Source: Desulfotignum sp. (GTDB lineage: Bacteria; Desulfobacterota; Desulfobacteria; Desulfobacterales; Desulfobacteraceae). From it: 41,854 nucleotides of DNA. The stretch spans positions 1 through 41,854 of the forward strand of contig JAIPDL010000028.1 in assembly GCA_021737695.1 (NCBI GenBank). The letters run 5' to 3'. Shown here piece after piece: positions 26,631 to 35,114 of the stretch (position 1 is the first letter of the stretch; each line of letters starts with the position of its first letter). The notes beneath the pieces are model-generated. The model was not told the origin of the DNA. It was given only the letters and a program-made list of their open reading frames with translations, and made no database searches. Position numbers and translations under genes: made by a program.

Positions 26631-28571
26631 ATGGCATTGGACCGCAAAATAGCCTACATCAATTTGACCACCGGGGATGTGGAGATCAAGCCCATTCCTC
26701 TGGAAATGAGAAAAAAATTCATCGGCGGCCGGGGAATGGACGCGTACCTTTTATATAACCATGCGCCCAAAGGGTGCGACCCCATCGGACCGGAAAATCC
26801 GATGATCGTCAGCGGCGGGCTGCTGACGGCCACCTGTGCGTCCGCCACAGCCCGGACCCATGTGATGGCCAAGTCGCCTTTGACCGGGTTGCTGGGCTCC
26901 TGCAATATGGGGGGATTTTTTGCCCCGGAAATGGCCTGGGCCGGATTTCATCACCTGGTCATCACGGGCAAGGCGGACAAACCCGTGTACCTGTGGATTC
27001 ACAATGGAGAAATCGAGATCCGGGATGCCGGCCACCTGTGGGGAAAAAACAGCACCGACGTCCAGTGGGCCATCCGCGACGAGCTGGATGATGAAGAAGT
27101 GAAAAGCATGGTCATCGGCCAGGCCGGTGAAAATCTGGTGACCTATGCCTGCGTCATGACCGGCATCAAAAATGCCGGAGGCCGCACGGGCTTAGGCTGT
27201 GTTATGGGGTCCAAAAATCTTAAAGCCGTGGCCGTCAGAGGCACCATGGACATCAAGATTGCCCATCCCGTGGATGCCCTGGAACATAACAAGAAATTCA
27301 TCGACCAGATCACGGGCGCCAAGGTCAACCAGATCCAGGGAGCCTTAGGCACGCCGTTCATCTGGGGGGCCACCAACTGTTGGGGCGGGGTGCGGACCCG
27401 AAATTTCCAGTACAACCAGATGGAATATGCCGATGAGATCGAGCCCGAAGCCATTGATGACTATGCCACCGAAACCATGGGGCCCCATCACATGACCGGG
27501 TGCTTCGGATGCCAGGTGCACTGCCGGGCCCAGTACAAGATCCAGTCCGGGCTGTACAAGGGCAAATATGACGAAGGCCCGGAATACACCTCTTTGGGGG
27601 CGTTTGGCGCGGAACCCGACTGCAAGAGCATTGAAACCGTGCTCACGGGCAACCACCTGGTGAACCAGTACGGGGTGGACAACCTGGAGATCGGCAGCAT
27701 GATCGCCTGGGCCATGGAACTTTACGAGCTGGGGATTCTCACCAGCAAGGAAACCGAAGGCCTGGATCTGCGGTTCGGCAATGATGAGGCACTGCTTCAG
27801 ATGGTGCACAACATCTGTACCCGTACGGGATGGCTGGGCAATGTCCTGGCCGACGGCGGCATCCCGGCAGCTGAAAAGATCGGCAAAAATGCCTTTGATT
27901 ACCTGATTCAGGTCAAGGGCATGAACAATCTGCACTCGGATGAACGGGCCACCCCGGGTCTGGCACTCAACATCGCCACGGCCTCCAGAGGATCAGACCA
28001 TCTTCGCTCCCGGCCGGCCATTGATCTGTATCATCTGCCGGAACCGGTCCTCAGAAAAATTTACAGTTCTCCTGTGCCCTATGACGGACCGTTGTCTTCC
28101 GAGCACACGGAATATATCGGCAAACCCTGGCAGGTATTCTGGCAGGAAAATGTGTATATGGCCGTGGACTGCCTGGGCATCTGTAAGTACCATACGGTGT
28201 TTTTAGGTGCCACGCTTCCCAATTTCGAAGACTGGCCCGAGGTGATCTACTACAACACGGGTCTGGAATTCACGCCCAAAGAGATCTGGGATGCAGCGGA
28301 ACGGTGCAACAACCTGGAACGGCTGTTCAACCTCAGAGAAGGTCTGACCCGCAATGATCCCCAAAAAGGCGATACCCTGAACCACCGGTATTTTGACGAG
28401 CCCTGCCGCAGAGGCGCGCCGGATGTCATCGGAAAACGAATCGACAGAGACAAGTTCAATGTCATGATCGATGAATTCTACGAACACCACGGCTGGGACA
28501 ATGACGGGGTGCCCACTTCTGAAACCTTGACGCGACTGGGTCTGGAAAACGAACCCACCCGGTTGCTGTAG
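26631..28571 (+). CDS. aor: Tungsten-dependent aldehyde:ferredoxin oxidoreductase
   Basis: The 646-aa AOR-family enzyme oxidises aldehydes to carboxylates, or with low-potential electrons reduces acids, at a W-bis-pyranopterin site. The start is ATG 26631, eight bases after AAGGAGGG; an upstream in-frame ATG overlaps the previous gene. The N-terminal pterin-binding domain shows FIGGRGMDAYLLY, SGGLLTATCASATARTHV and the MGGFF segment. The [4Fe-4S] ligands are Cys291, Cys294 and Cys298 (CFGCQVHC) plus Cys518 in DCLGIC, matching the Pyrococcus AOR pattern. Neighbouring Fe-S and FAD genes suggest an AorABC-like complex. The related benzoyl-CoA reductase subunit BamB is an alternative relative, but the usual bam genes are absent. 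Confidence 0.92.
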   Translation: MALDRKIAYINLTTGDVEIKPIPLEMRKKFIGGRGMDAYLLYNHAPKGCDPIGPENPMIVSGGLLTATCASATARTHVMAKSPLTGLLGSCNMGGFFAPEMAWAGFHHLVITGKADKPVYLWIHNGEIEIRDAGHLWGKNSTDVQWAIRDELDDEEVKSMVIGQAGENLVTYACVMTGIKNAGGRTGLGCVMGSKNLKAVAVRGTMDIKIAHPVDALEHNKKFIDQITGAKVNQIQGALGTPFIWGATNCWGGVRTRNFQYNQMEYADEIEPEAIDDYATETMGPHHMTGCFGCQVHCRAQYKIQSGLYKGKYDEGPEYTSLGAFGAEPDCKSIETVLTGNHLVNQYGVDNLEIGSMIAWAMELYELGILTSKETEGLDLRFGNDEALLQMVHNICTRTGWLGNVLADGGIPAAEKIGKNAFDYLIQVKGMNNLHSDERATPGLALNIATASRGSDHLRSRPAIDLYHLPEPVLRKIYSSPVPYDGPLSSEHTEYIGKPWQVFWQENVYMAVDCLGICKYHTVFLGATLPNFEDWPEVIYYNTGLEFTPKEIWDAAERCNNLERLFNLREGLTRNDPQKGDTLNHRYFDEPCRRGAPDVIGKRIDRDKFNVMIDEFYEHHGWDNDGVPTSETLTRLGLENEPTRLL

Positions 28572-28592
28572 ATCATAACCAAGGAGAAAATC

Positions 28593-29081
28593 ATGGATAA
28601 ATTTCTGACAGTTGATGCAGATAAATGCACAGGGTGCCGCCTGTGTGAACAGGTGTGTTCGGTGATGCACGAAGGGGTGTCCAATCCCGCCAAAAGCCGG
28701 ATACAGGTCGTGAAATGGGAACAGGAGGGGATTTATATCCCGGTGATCTGCAAACAGTGCGAAGATGCGCCCTGCATGAATGTATGCCCGGTGCGGGCCA
28801 TTTCCAGGGACCCGGATTTCGGGTTTGTAAAAGTGGATCACGAGGTATGCATCGGGTGCCGGTCCTGTGTGGGGATCTGCCCCTTTGGCGCCATGGGATA
28901 TAATGACACAACACACCAGGTGTTCAAGTGTGATCTGTGCGGTGGCGATCCCCAGTGTGTGAGATTTTGCGAAGTGAATGCCCTGGAGTATGTGTCTGCG
29001 GACCGGGTTTCTTCCCAGAAGAAACGCAAAGGTGCTGCCCGGCAGTCGGCCGCGGAACGGCAGGCCGTGGCCCTGGGATAA
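28593..29081 (+). CDS. Second four-cluster [4Fe-4S] ferredoxin-like subunit, AorA-like
   Basis: The 162-aa protein has four cysteine groups (CTGCRLCEQVC near residue 12, CKQCEDAPCMNVC, CIGCRSCVGIC, and CDLCGGDPQCVRFC). It is a paralogue in layout of the 165-aa ferredoxin on the other wing of the locus. It is co-transcribed 21 bp after aor, with AAGGAG before the ATG, and ends before a strong terminator. It probably accepts electrons directly from the AOR iron-sulfur cluster. The C-terminal 30 residues are basic and alanine-rich. Confidence 0.92.
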   Translation: MDKFLTVDADKCTGCRLCEQVCSVMHEGVSNPAKSRIQVVKWEQEGIYIPVICKQCEDAPCMNVCPVRAISRDPDFGFVKVDHEVCIGCRSCVGICPFGAMGYNDTTHQVFKCDLCGGDPQCVRFCEVNALEYVSADRVSSQKKRKGAARQSAAERQAVALG

Positions 29082-29123
29082 CGCTCGGTATTAAATAATA
29101 ATCATTTCATTCAGTCAAATATC

Positions 29124-29163
29124 AACCGGACCTGGTTTTTAAAACCGGGCCCGGTTGTTTTTT
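29124..29163 (+). terminator. Intrinsic terminator after the AOR operon
   Basis: The stem pairs AACCGGACCTGGTTTT (from 29124) with AAAACCGGGCCCGGTT (29141-29156), with one mismatch and one wobble, and is followed by GTTTTTT. It stops plus-strand transcription just before the convergent racemase gene. Confidence 0.85.
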
Positions 29164-29164
29164 G

Positions 29165-29890
29165 TCACATGAATCCTTTGTATCGGTGGGGTTCCAGGGC
29201 CTGGAACACCTGATTGATCATGGTCAGGTAGTCAAACACGGGCAGGGCGGTGGCATTGTGGACGCTCCTGGCATAGGGCGGCAGCACGCTGCATTCCAGC
29301 AGAATGGCGCCGGCGTTCAGGCGCAGCAGTTTTCGGGCCGCTGTCACGACTTCCTGCTTCAGTTTTTCGGCATCCAGTGTGCCGCACTCCGCCATGACCG
29401 CCGCATTGAATTCCGGATAGGCTTCCATACCGTGGATCAAAAGGTCCGGTCCAAAAGGGATGCCGATGGCTTCAAAGAAATCGGGCGTCAGGCCCTGGCC
29501 GCTGGCCGTGAGGATGCCGATACCCGTGCCGGACGGAGTCAGGTGCCGGATAAACGGAATCTGAAGCAGGGAAGACAGACATACAGGCAGCTCCAGGTCC
29601 TTCCGGAGCCGTTGCTGGTGAAGGGCCATGAATCCGCAGTCGCCGGTCACGGCCCGGACCCCGTTGGCAGCCAGGTCCCGGGCTGCTGTCAATAGATCTT
29701 CATACACGCTGTCATCTTTGCCCACTGCTTTTGCCACGGTGAACCCGGGCACTTTTTTGAACCGCACCGGGAATTCATAGGTCGTGGCATTGGCCACATC
29801 CCCGGGAATGAAGGGAATCACCGAGTCCAGCAGCAGAATGCCGATGGCTTCTCCACACGATACCTGCTGGTTTCGAGTTTTGTATCTCAT
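29165..29890 (-). CDS. Aspartate/glutamate racemase-family protein
   Basis: The 241-aa protein has the paired cysteines of the Asp/Glu/hydantoin racemase superfamily in TGDCGFM and LLECSVLPPYA. Members catalyse two-base racemisation or cis-trans isomerisation (glutamate, hydantoin, maleate); EutA of ectoine utilisation belongs here too. It is the last gene of the long minus-strand catabolic operon, 75 bp after uspA, with only a weak ribosome-binding site. The substrate is unknown. Its position suggests work on a stereo-centre or double bond of the imported compound. Confidence 0.8.
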   Translation of the reverse strand: MRYKTRNQQVSCGEAIGILLLDSVIPFIPGDVANATTYEFPVRFKKVPGFTVAKAVGKDDSVYEDLLTAARDLAANGVRAVTGDCGFMALHQQRLRKDLELPVCLSSLLQIPFIRHLTPSGTGIGILTASGQGLTPDFFEAIGIPFGPDLLIHGMEAYPEFNAAVMAECGTLDAEKLKQEVVTAARKLLRLNAGAILLECSVLPPYARSVHNATALPVFDYLTMINQVFQALEPHRYKGFM

Positions 29891-29965
29891 GGTGTCACAT
29901 TCAGATGAGTGGGCCTGTGCCGATCAGGGCATCCAGCCTCTTTACGTCCGGTTTGTATGTTTTTG

Positions 29966-30403
29966 TTAAATGACCATAACCGGGCATTTAGCAAGCCCTG
30001 TCACCTTATGGGACACCCCGCCCAGCAGGTATCCTGTCAAGTCACCCTGGCCCGTGGAACTGATAATAATCAGATCGATGTCGTGTTTTTTGGCAAACTC
30101 CAGGATTTTTTTACTGGCTGATCCCATTTTGATAAATCCTTTGACTTTTTGAATGCCCTGTTCCTGCAGCATGGTTTTGCCTTGTGAAACGACCTCTTTG
30201 GCATAGGCGCTCAGGACATCGTCCAGATGTTCGGGTTCCCTGGGTCTGACCATGGAGATCGAGCTTTCGATATGGCTGTGGTGTCTGAAAACCGATAACA
30301 CCGTGACTTGGGAATCAAATTGTCTGGCCAGGTTGGCGGCATACGTTAATGTCCTGTAGGCATTTTCAGACCCATCCAGTGGCACCAGTATATTGTGAAA
30401 CAT
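29966..30403 (-). CDS. Universal stress protein (UspA family) linked to a TRAP transporter
   Basis: The 145-aa UspA-fold protein has LVPLDGSENA at the start and the ATP-binding GQGDLTGYLLGGVSHKV motif near the C-terminus. It follows dctM by 9 bp, with AAAGGAG before the ATG. A UspA protein also sits directly after the ectoine TRAP genes of Halomonas (TeaD), where it binds ATP and modulates uptake. The same P-Q-M-UspA order here suggests a similar role; this is inference. Confidence 0.92.
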   Translation of the reverse strand: MFHNILVPLDGSENAYRTLTYAANLARQFDSQVTVLSVFRHHSHIESSISMVRPREPEHLDDVLSAYAKEVVSQGKTMLQEQGIQKVKGFIKMGSASKKILEFAKKHDIDLIIISSTGQGDLTGYLLGGVSHKVTGLAKCPVMVI

Positions 30404-30412
30404 CTTTCTCCT

Positions 30413-32104
30413 TTATCTGAATGCCACATCTCTCAGGAAAAGGGAAATCTCCGGAAAAAAGATCATGGCAACGGCCACACTTAAAAGAATGAATATAAAA
30501 GGCGGTGTTCCTTTGACAACCTCGAAATAAGGGCGCTTGAATACGGCAATGGCGGTAAAAATATCACAGCCGAAAGGCGGAGTCGCAGACCCGATGGCAA
30601 CCTGGAGCGTGATAATCGTACCCACCAGAACCGGATCAAGCCCCACATTGTTCACCACAGGCGAAAAAATCGGTACCAGTATCAGAATCACCACAATGGG
30701 ATCCACAAACATACATCCGACAAAAAAGGCCACCGAGATCACAAAGAGTACCCCATATTGGCCCATTTCGGAAATACCGATCATTCCCAGAAGCTGCTGG
30801 GGCACCTGGGCATAAGACAATACCCAGGCAAACGCAGCCCCGGCACCCACGAGGATAAATACAACGGCGGTCACCAGCCCGGTCGATTGGGCAGTGGCGT
30901 AAAAGTCACCGAGCTTCATGGTTTTAAACACAAGACCTTCCAGCACGATGGCATACCCCACGCTTACCGCAGCGGCTTCCGTGGGGCTGAAGATGCCCCC
31001 GAATATCCCGCCGATAATGATCACCGGAAACCCCAAAGGCCACAAAGCCCGATACAGGGCCGTTCCCCGCTCGTGCCACGAGGCTTTGGGTTCGGTGGGG
31101 ATTTTGTTTATATAGGCATAGATTACACTGTAAATCGAGAACAGAAACAGGATCAGCAGCCCGGGACCGATGCCTGCGATAAACAGTTCCGGTATGGAGG
31201 TTTTTGCGACAATGCCATAGATGATCATGCCGATGCTGGGAGGAATCAGAAAGGCAATATCACTGGAATTGACAATGAGCGCCAGAATAAAAGAGTCTTT
31301 GTATCCCCCTTCCTGAAGCCGGGGACGAAGGGGGGAGCCAATGGCCACCACCGTTGCCTGGGTCGAACCGGAAACAGCACCGAACACGGTACAGGCCCCG
31401 GCCGTACTCACAGCCAGGCCGCCTTTAATGTGTCTGACAAAGGCCATCACCAGGTCGATCAGTTTTTCTGCTGATTTTCCCCGGGTCATGATATCGGCCG
31501 ACAGGATGAACATGGGCACGGCAATGAGTGCTGCCGGGCGGATTCCTGCCATCATCTGCTGAATGACAAACTGCATCTGTGACAGATCTCCGTTGTACAG
31601 CAGATATACTCCCAGCGTCGCTCCGGCGATCAAAGGGATTTTCATGGGAAACCCCAACAGCAGTAGCACGACCATCAGCAGAAAAATGGTCGCAGCAAAA
31701 TGCTGATTCAACCACGCAACAAAATTGAAGCTGGTATCCAGAACCGTTGTTGTGGTGGCTTGTGCCATTGTTTTTCCCGCGTCATCTTTCAGCATTGCGG
31801 TAATGGAGACGGTGCCGTCACTGAGTGTGCCGATATCCACGGCTTCAACGGCCCAGTTGCCGAATTTGTTGATTTCTGCCGCCAGTTCAATACGTTTGGC
31901 ATCTTTGTCACTCAAAGTGATACGCACCTCTTGCCGCCGGTCAACCCCTTCGGCATAGCCGTACAGAAAAAAGGTTGTTTTCTGCTCAATGACCGTTTCT
32001 TCAATGACCACTGTGACAGGATCTGATGCCAGCAGAGGTGAAGTCAACAGGCAACTGAAAACAATCAGCAGTACTATTTTCCTGATATGAACGCTCATGA
32101 CCAT
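30413..32104 (-). CDS. dctM: TRAP transporter large permease DctM with N-terminal secreted Ig-like domain
   Basis: The 563-aa protein is well above the usual 425-430 aa for DctM. Residues 1-27 look like a signal peptide (KIVLLIVFSCLLTSPLLAS). Residues about 28-125 form a beta-rich domain resembling bacterial Ig-like repeats (GNWAVEAVDIGTLSDGTVSITA, shown here in part: LSDGTVSITA). The DctM permease begins near 133 with multiple membrane helices and family motifs GFPMKIPLIAG, AVSGSTQATVVAIG, IPPSIGMIIYG, FSPTEAAAVSV and SATPPFG. TRAP permeases import organic acids using the sodium gradient. The start is ATG 32104; another ATG two codons later is equally possible. It lies 3 bp after dctQ. The extra domain would be periplasmic, near the substrate-binding protein docking face. 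Confidence 0.93.
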   Translation of the reverse strand: MVMSVHIRKIVLLIVFSCLLTSPLLASDPVTVVIEETVIEQKTTFFLYGYAEGVDRRQEVRITLSDKDAKRIELAAEINKFGNWAVEAVDIGTLSDGTVSITAMLKDDAGKTMAQATTTTVLDTSFNFVAWLNQHFAATIFLLMVVLLLLGFPMKIPLIAGATLGVYLLYNGDLSQMQFVIQQMMAGIRPAALIAVPMFILSADIMTRGKSAEKLIDLVMAFVRHIKGGLAVSTAGACTVFGAVSGSTQATVVAIGSPLRPRLQEGGYKDSFILALIVNSSDIAFLIPPSIGMIIYGIVAKTSIPELFIAGIGPGLLILFLFSIYSVIYAYINKIPTEPKASWHERGTALYRALWPLGFPVIIIGGIFGGIFSPTEAAAVSVGYAIVLEGLVFKTMKLGDFYATAQSTGLVTAVVFILVGAGAAFAWVLSYAQVPQQLLGMIGISEMGQYGVLFVISVAFFVGCMFVDPIVVILILVPIFSPVVNNVGLDPVLVGTIITLQVAIGSATPPFGCDIFTAIAVFKRPYFEVVKGTPPFIFILLSVAVAMIFFPEISLFLRDVAFR

Positions 32105-32107
32105 ACC

Positions 32108-32686
32108 TTAGACCTCGACATCGTTTTCTGTGTCAGCATACCCGTCCTTTACAGTGGTTGACAGAAAGACATCACTTTCTGTCAGATTTTTCACCATCGT
32201 AAACGCATACTGCAATCCGGTTACAACAAATCCGATGGGAACCCATAAATAGATATAAAATACCGGCAGCCCCAGGGCCGGTAAAATCCGCCCGCTCTGG
32301 TAGACCTCGACAATATAGTAGTACGAATAAAAAGACAGAAAGAACATAAACGCGGATGTGACCGCAGTCATTCCAACCATCAACGCTTTGCGGATTTTTG
32401 CAGGCATGGCATCGTATATGGCAGACATCCTAATATGCCGCCCATTGCGTGCGGCATAACTCAATCCGGCAAATGTCACCACAACGATAAATATCATGTT
32501 CAGCTCGTCGGTGAATGTGATGGCACTGTTGAAAACATACCGGCTGATCACTGCGGCAATGGTATTGACCGTCATGGCGATCACCCCGAGCGCCAGCATG
32601 ACCCCTTCAAACCGACTGAGCAGCCCATCGATGAAATCGATCGTTTTCAGTAACGGATTGACCCGATTTTTTTTTGGTTCATCCAT
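32108..32686 (-). CDS. dctQ: TRAP transporter small permease DctQ
   Basis: The 192-aa four-helix protein has the family pattern ISRYVFNSAITFTDELN and the GRHIRMSAIYDAMP segment between helices. The start is placed at ATG 32686, preceded by AGGAG; a 13-codon longer version would lie within the intercistronic stem-loop and is rejected. DctQ pairs with DctM as the membrane part of the TRAP importer. The last 25 residues are an acidic tail. Confidence 0.93.
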   Translation of the reverse strand: MDEPKKNRVNPLLKTIDFIDGLLSRFEGVMLALGVIAMTVNTIAAVISRYVFNSAITFTDELNMIFIVVVTFAGLSYAARNGRHIRMSAIYDAMPAKIRKALMVGMTAVTSAFMFFLSFYSYYYIVEVYQSGRILPALGLPVFYIYLWVPIGFVVTGLQYAFTMVKNLTESDVFLSTTVKDGYADTENDVEV

Positions 32687-32696
32687 CGTTTCTCCT

Positions 32697-32749
32697 GAAC
32701 AGCAAAATAGACAGTGCATACACAAAGCGCCCCATCTATTTTGCTGTTC
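32697..32749 (-). other. Perfect 15-bp inverted repeat between dctP and dctQ
   Basis: GAACAGCAAAATAGA (32697-32711) and TCTATTTTGCTGTTC (32735-32749) are exact reverse complements with a 23-base loop. The stem lies directly after dctP and ends one base before the dctQ AGGAG. It probably sets different mRNA levels for the binding protein and the permease. There is no T-run typical of a full terminator. Confidence 0.8.
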
Positions 32750-32771
32750 TTTGGTTTTCAGAATTGCCTGA

Positions 32772-33806
32772 TTATTCCGCTTTTTCTTCCGCTTTCTGGA
32801 GATCTGCCATCATTTGATCCAGCAGTTTCTTGTTTGAAGCGCTCTTGGATGCAAACGAGGCCTGTACCGCTTTTGCTGCTTCTTTGAACGGCACACGCTC
32901 TTCCTGGGTGAGTGTGACTATCTGATAGTCCGGGTTGGTTCTGACAATCCGGCCGATGCCATACGCATCCAGCTTTTCCGCCTCGCTCAGGATTATTTTG
33001 TGGGCGTGATCAGCAGCTGCGCGCACCAGTTTTTGATCTCTGTCGCTGAGCCCGTCAAAAAATGCCTTGTTGGCGGATGCGGATGCATTGAAGTGTCCGT
33101 GCCCGGTATATGTCAATACGTTGGTCAAGTTATCCAGATCATACGCTTCGATCCATACCGTCGGGTTTTCCTGACCATCCACCATATTGGTCTTGAGTGC
33201 ACCGATCAGATCCCCCCAGGTCATGGGTACGGGTGACGCACCAAAGGCTTTGTAGGTCTCAACCAGGATGGGCGATCCCGGCATGACGCGCATTTTTTTG
33301 CCCTGCAAATCTTCGGGGGAGTGAAACGGCTCAAATGTGGTCACGGCCATCTCACCTTCCGGGAAGATGGAGAGCAGCTCAAGTCCGTGCTGGTTGAAAA
33401 TCGGGGGCAGCAGTTCATTGATGACTTTGGAGTTTTTGAAAAAATAATCCAGCTGTTTCGTGTCCGTGGGCATGACATAGGGCAGTGTAAACAGGTCCAT
33501 TTCAGGAATGGTCCCCCCCATGTACCCGGTGGATTGTCCCAGAAACTGCAGGATCCCGGCTTTGGTCTGTTCCAGCATGTCGGCCTCTTCGCCAAGGCTG
33601 CCAACGGGATAGATTTCGATGGTATGTCTGGAGTTTTCTTCGATAAAGTTTTTAAACGCCGTGGCATAGATGCCCTGGGGATCATTCACGCCTTCTCCCA
33701 TGGCATACTTCCACTCCGCGGCATACACGCTGAAACTGGTTGCTGCGATCAGCAGGCATGCTGTCAGAAAAACGCGTACCATTTTTACGGTCATCATTTG
33801 TTTCAT
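32772..33806 (-). CDS. dctP: TRAP transporter substrate-binding protein DctP
   Basis: The 344-aa periplasmic protein starts at ATG 33806, six bases after AAGGAG; a longer frame to 33878 would cover that site. The signal peptide (VRVFLTACLLIAATSFSVYA) is cut near residue 29. The DctP signature GKKMRVMPGSPILVETYKAF includes the arginine that usually clamps the substrate carboxylate, and MTWGDLIGALKTNMVDGQEN follows. It delivers a carboxylated solute to DctQM. The substrate is not readable, but the downstream enzymes suggest an acylated or cyclic amino-acid derivative. Confidence 0.95.
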   Translation of the reverse strand: MKQMMTVKMVRVFLTACLLIAATSFSVYAAEWKYAMGEGVNDPQGIYATAFKNFIEENSRHTIEIYPVGSLGEEADMLEQTKAGILQFLGQSTGYMGGTIPEMDLFTLPYVMPTDTKQLDYFFKNSKVINELLPPIFNQHGLELLSIFPEGEMAVTTFEPFHSPEDLQGKKMRVMPGSPILVETYKAFGASPVPMTWGDLIGALKTNMVDGQENPTVWIEAYDLDNLTNVLTYTGHGHFNASASANKAFFDGLSDRDQKLVRAAADHAHKIILSEAEKLDAYGIGRIVRTNPDYQIVTLTQEERVPFKEAAKAVQASFASKSASNKKLLDQMMADLQKAEEKAE

Positions 33807-33844
33807 TTTCAACTCCTTTTTCTTGGGGTTAATATTCGGGTTGC

Positions 33845-33880
33845 TGATGACACCGGATGTGACAAAATATGGTGTCATCA
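33845..33880 (-). other. Inverted repeat between the M20 gene and dctP
   Basis: TGATGACACC (33845-33854) and GGTGTCATCA (33871-33880) form a perfect 10-bp stem with a 16-base loop. The distal arm contains the M20 stop codon. There is no T-run, so a processing or attenuation stem is more likely than a terminator. Confidence 0.7.
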
Positions 33881-35095
33881 GTTTTCTTCCTGTTTATGCA
33901 GAAATGACAATCGGTCCGCTTTTTCAAAAAAATCGCGTGTCCCCCGGATGAACATTTCCACGCCGTTAGGAAGGACAGACTCATCGATATCGAATTCAGG
34001 ATGGTGGTGAGACACCGTCCTCCCGTCCTCTCTGTTTCCCGCGCCAAGGAAAATAAAGACCCCCGGCACCTTTGCGCAAAATTCTGAAAAATCCTCACTG
34101 GCAATGGTTTGATTGTCGATAATGGCATTGGCTTCCGGAAAAATCTCTTTAGCGGTTTCTCTGGCCAGGTCGGTCATCTCCTTGTGGTTGATCAAAGGGA
34201 TGTTTTCATGGGTGATATCGATATCACAGGTGCATCGATGGGCCGCGCAGACCTGCTCGGCGACACGGATGAACCGCTGTGTGGGTTTCTCTTCACTGTC
34301 CGGCCCGCCGGGGTAGAGAAAACGGATGGACCCTTCCAGATCCACTTTGTCCGGGATGATATTGCTTTTGGTGCCGCCGGTGATTTTTCCAAACATGATG
34401 ACAGTGGCTTTCAGGTTGCTGATCTCCCGGGTCTGGATGATCTGTGCGGTCTGAATCAGATTTGCTGCGGCAATGACCGGATCGACCGCATCTTCGGGCA
34501 CGCCGGTATGGCCGCCTTTGCCGTGGATGGTGATTTTGAAAACATCCAGCCCCCCCATGACCGGTCCGGGTGTGATGGCGATTTTTCCCGCATCCACCGG
34601 TGTCCAGACATGGATGCCCATCACGGCATCGACTGTGGGATTTTCCAGGACCCCGTCTTTGATCATATGGATGGCCCCGGCGATCTCTTCATTGGGTTGG
34701 AAAACAAATTTGATTTTACCATGTGTTACCAGCTTGGTTTGCTTGAGAATCCGGGCCGTCACCAGAAGCATGGCCATATGCGCGTCATGACCGCAGGCAT
34801 GCATGACCCCATGATTTCTGGATCGGTAATCCACCTGGCTGGTTTCCGTGACGGGCAGCGCATCCATGTCCGCCCGCAGCATCAATACCGGTCCGGGTCT
34901 GCCGCTGTCAAGATTGGCGACCACCCCTGTTTTGGCCATCCGGATGGTATCATATCCCAGATTCTGAAGATAGGTTTCAATCTTGTTCGCAGTCTCAAAC
35001 TCCTGGAACCCCAACTCCGGGTACATATGAAAATGCCGCCGGAGTTCGATAATCTCATTTGTCAGTTCCAGAATCTGTGTTTTGATGTGATCCAT
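33878..35095 (-). CDS. M20-family amidohydrolase (N-acyl-amino-acid deacylase type)
   Basis: The 405-aa di-metal hydrolase has RRHFHMYPELGFQE at the start and metal-binding blocks RADMDALPVTE, MHACGHDAHMA, FQPNEEIAGA, MGIHVW and the terminal SEDFSEF. It belongs to the amidohydrolase/IAA-hydrolase group, which removes acyl groups from amino acids. In this operon it follows the M24-fold hydrolase by 19 bp and would fit deacylation of the opened product, for example an N-acetylated diamino acid. Known ectoine pathways use an unrelated deacetylase (DoeB), so this would be a substitute; this is inference. Confidence 0.92.
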   Translation of the reverse strand: MDHIKTQILELTNEIIELRRHFHMYPELGFQEFETANKIETYLQNLGYDTIRMAKTGVVANLDSGRPGPVLMLRADMDALPVTETSQVDYRSRNHGVMHACGHDAHMAMLLVTARILKQTKLVTHGKIKFVFQPNEEIAGAIHMIKDGVLENPTVDAVMGIHVWTPVDAGKIAITPGPVMGGLDVFKITIHGKGGHTGVPEDAVDPVIAAANLIQTAQIIQTREISNLKATVIMFGKITGGTKSNIIPDKVDLEGSIRFLYPGGPDSEEKPTQRFIRVAEQVCAAHRCTCDIDITHENIPLINHKEMTDLARETAKEIFPEANAIIDNQTIASEDFSEFCAKVPGVFIFLGAGNREDGRTVSHHHPEFDIDESVLPNGVEMFIRGTRDFFEKADRLSFLHKQEEN

Positions 35096-35114
35096 AAATC
35101 AGGCCGGCCTTTAT

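Noticed and set aside
26631..28571. AOR-family protein as benzoyl-CoA reductase BamB
   Set aside because: Other bam genes are absent, and the FAD and ferredoxin partners fit an AorABC-type enzyme better, though phylogeny would be decisive.
32687..32725. Upstream ATG for dctQ adding 13 residues
   Set aside because: It lies inside the intercistronic stem-loop and lacks a ribosome-binding site, while ATG 32686 follows AGGAG.
33807..33878. Upstream ATG for dctP
   Set aside because: It would place 24 residues before the signal peptide and cover the AAGGAG that serves ATG 33806.
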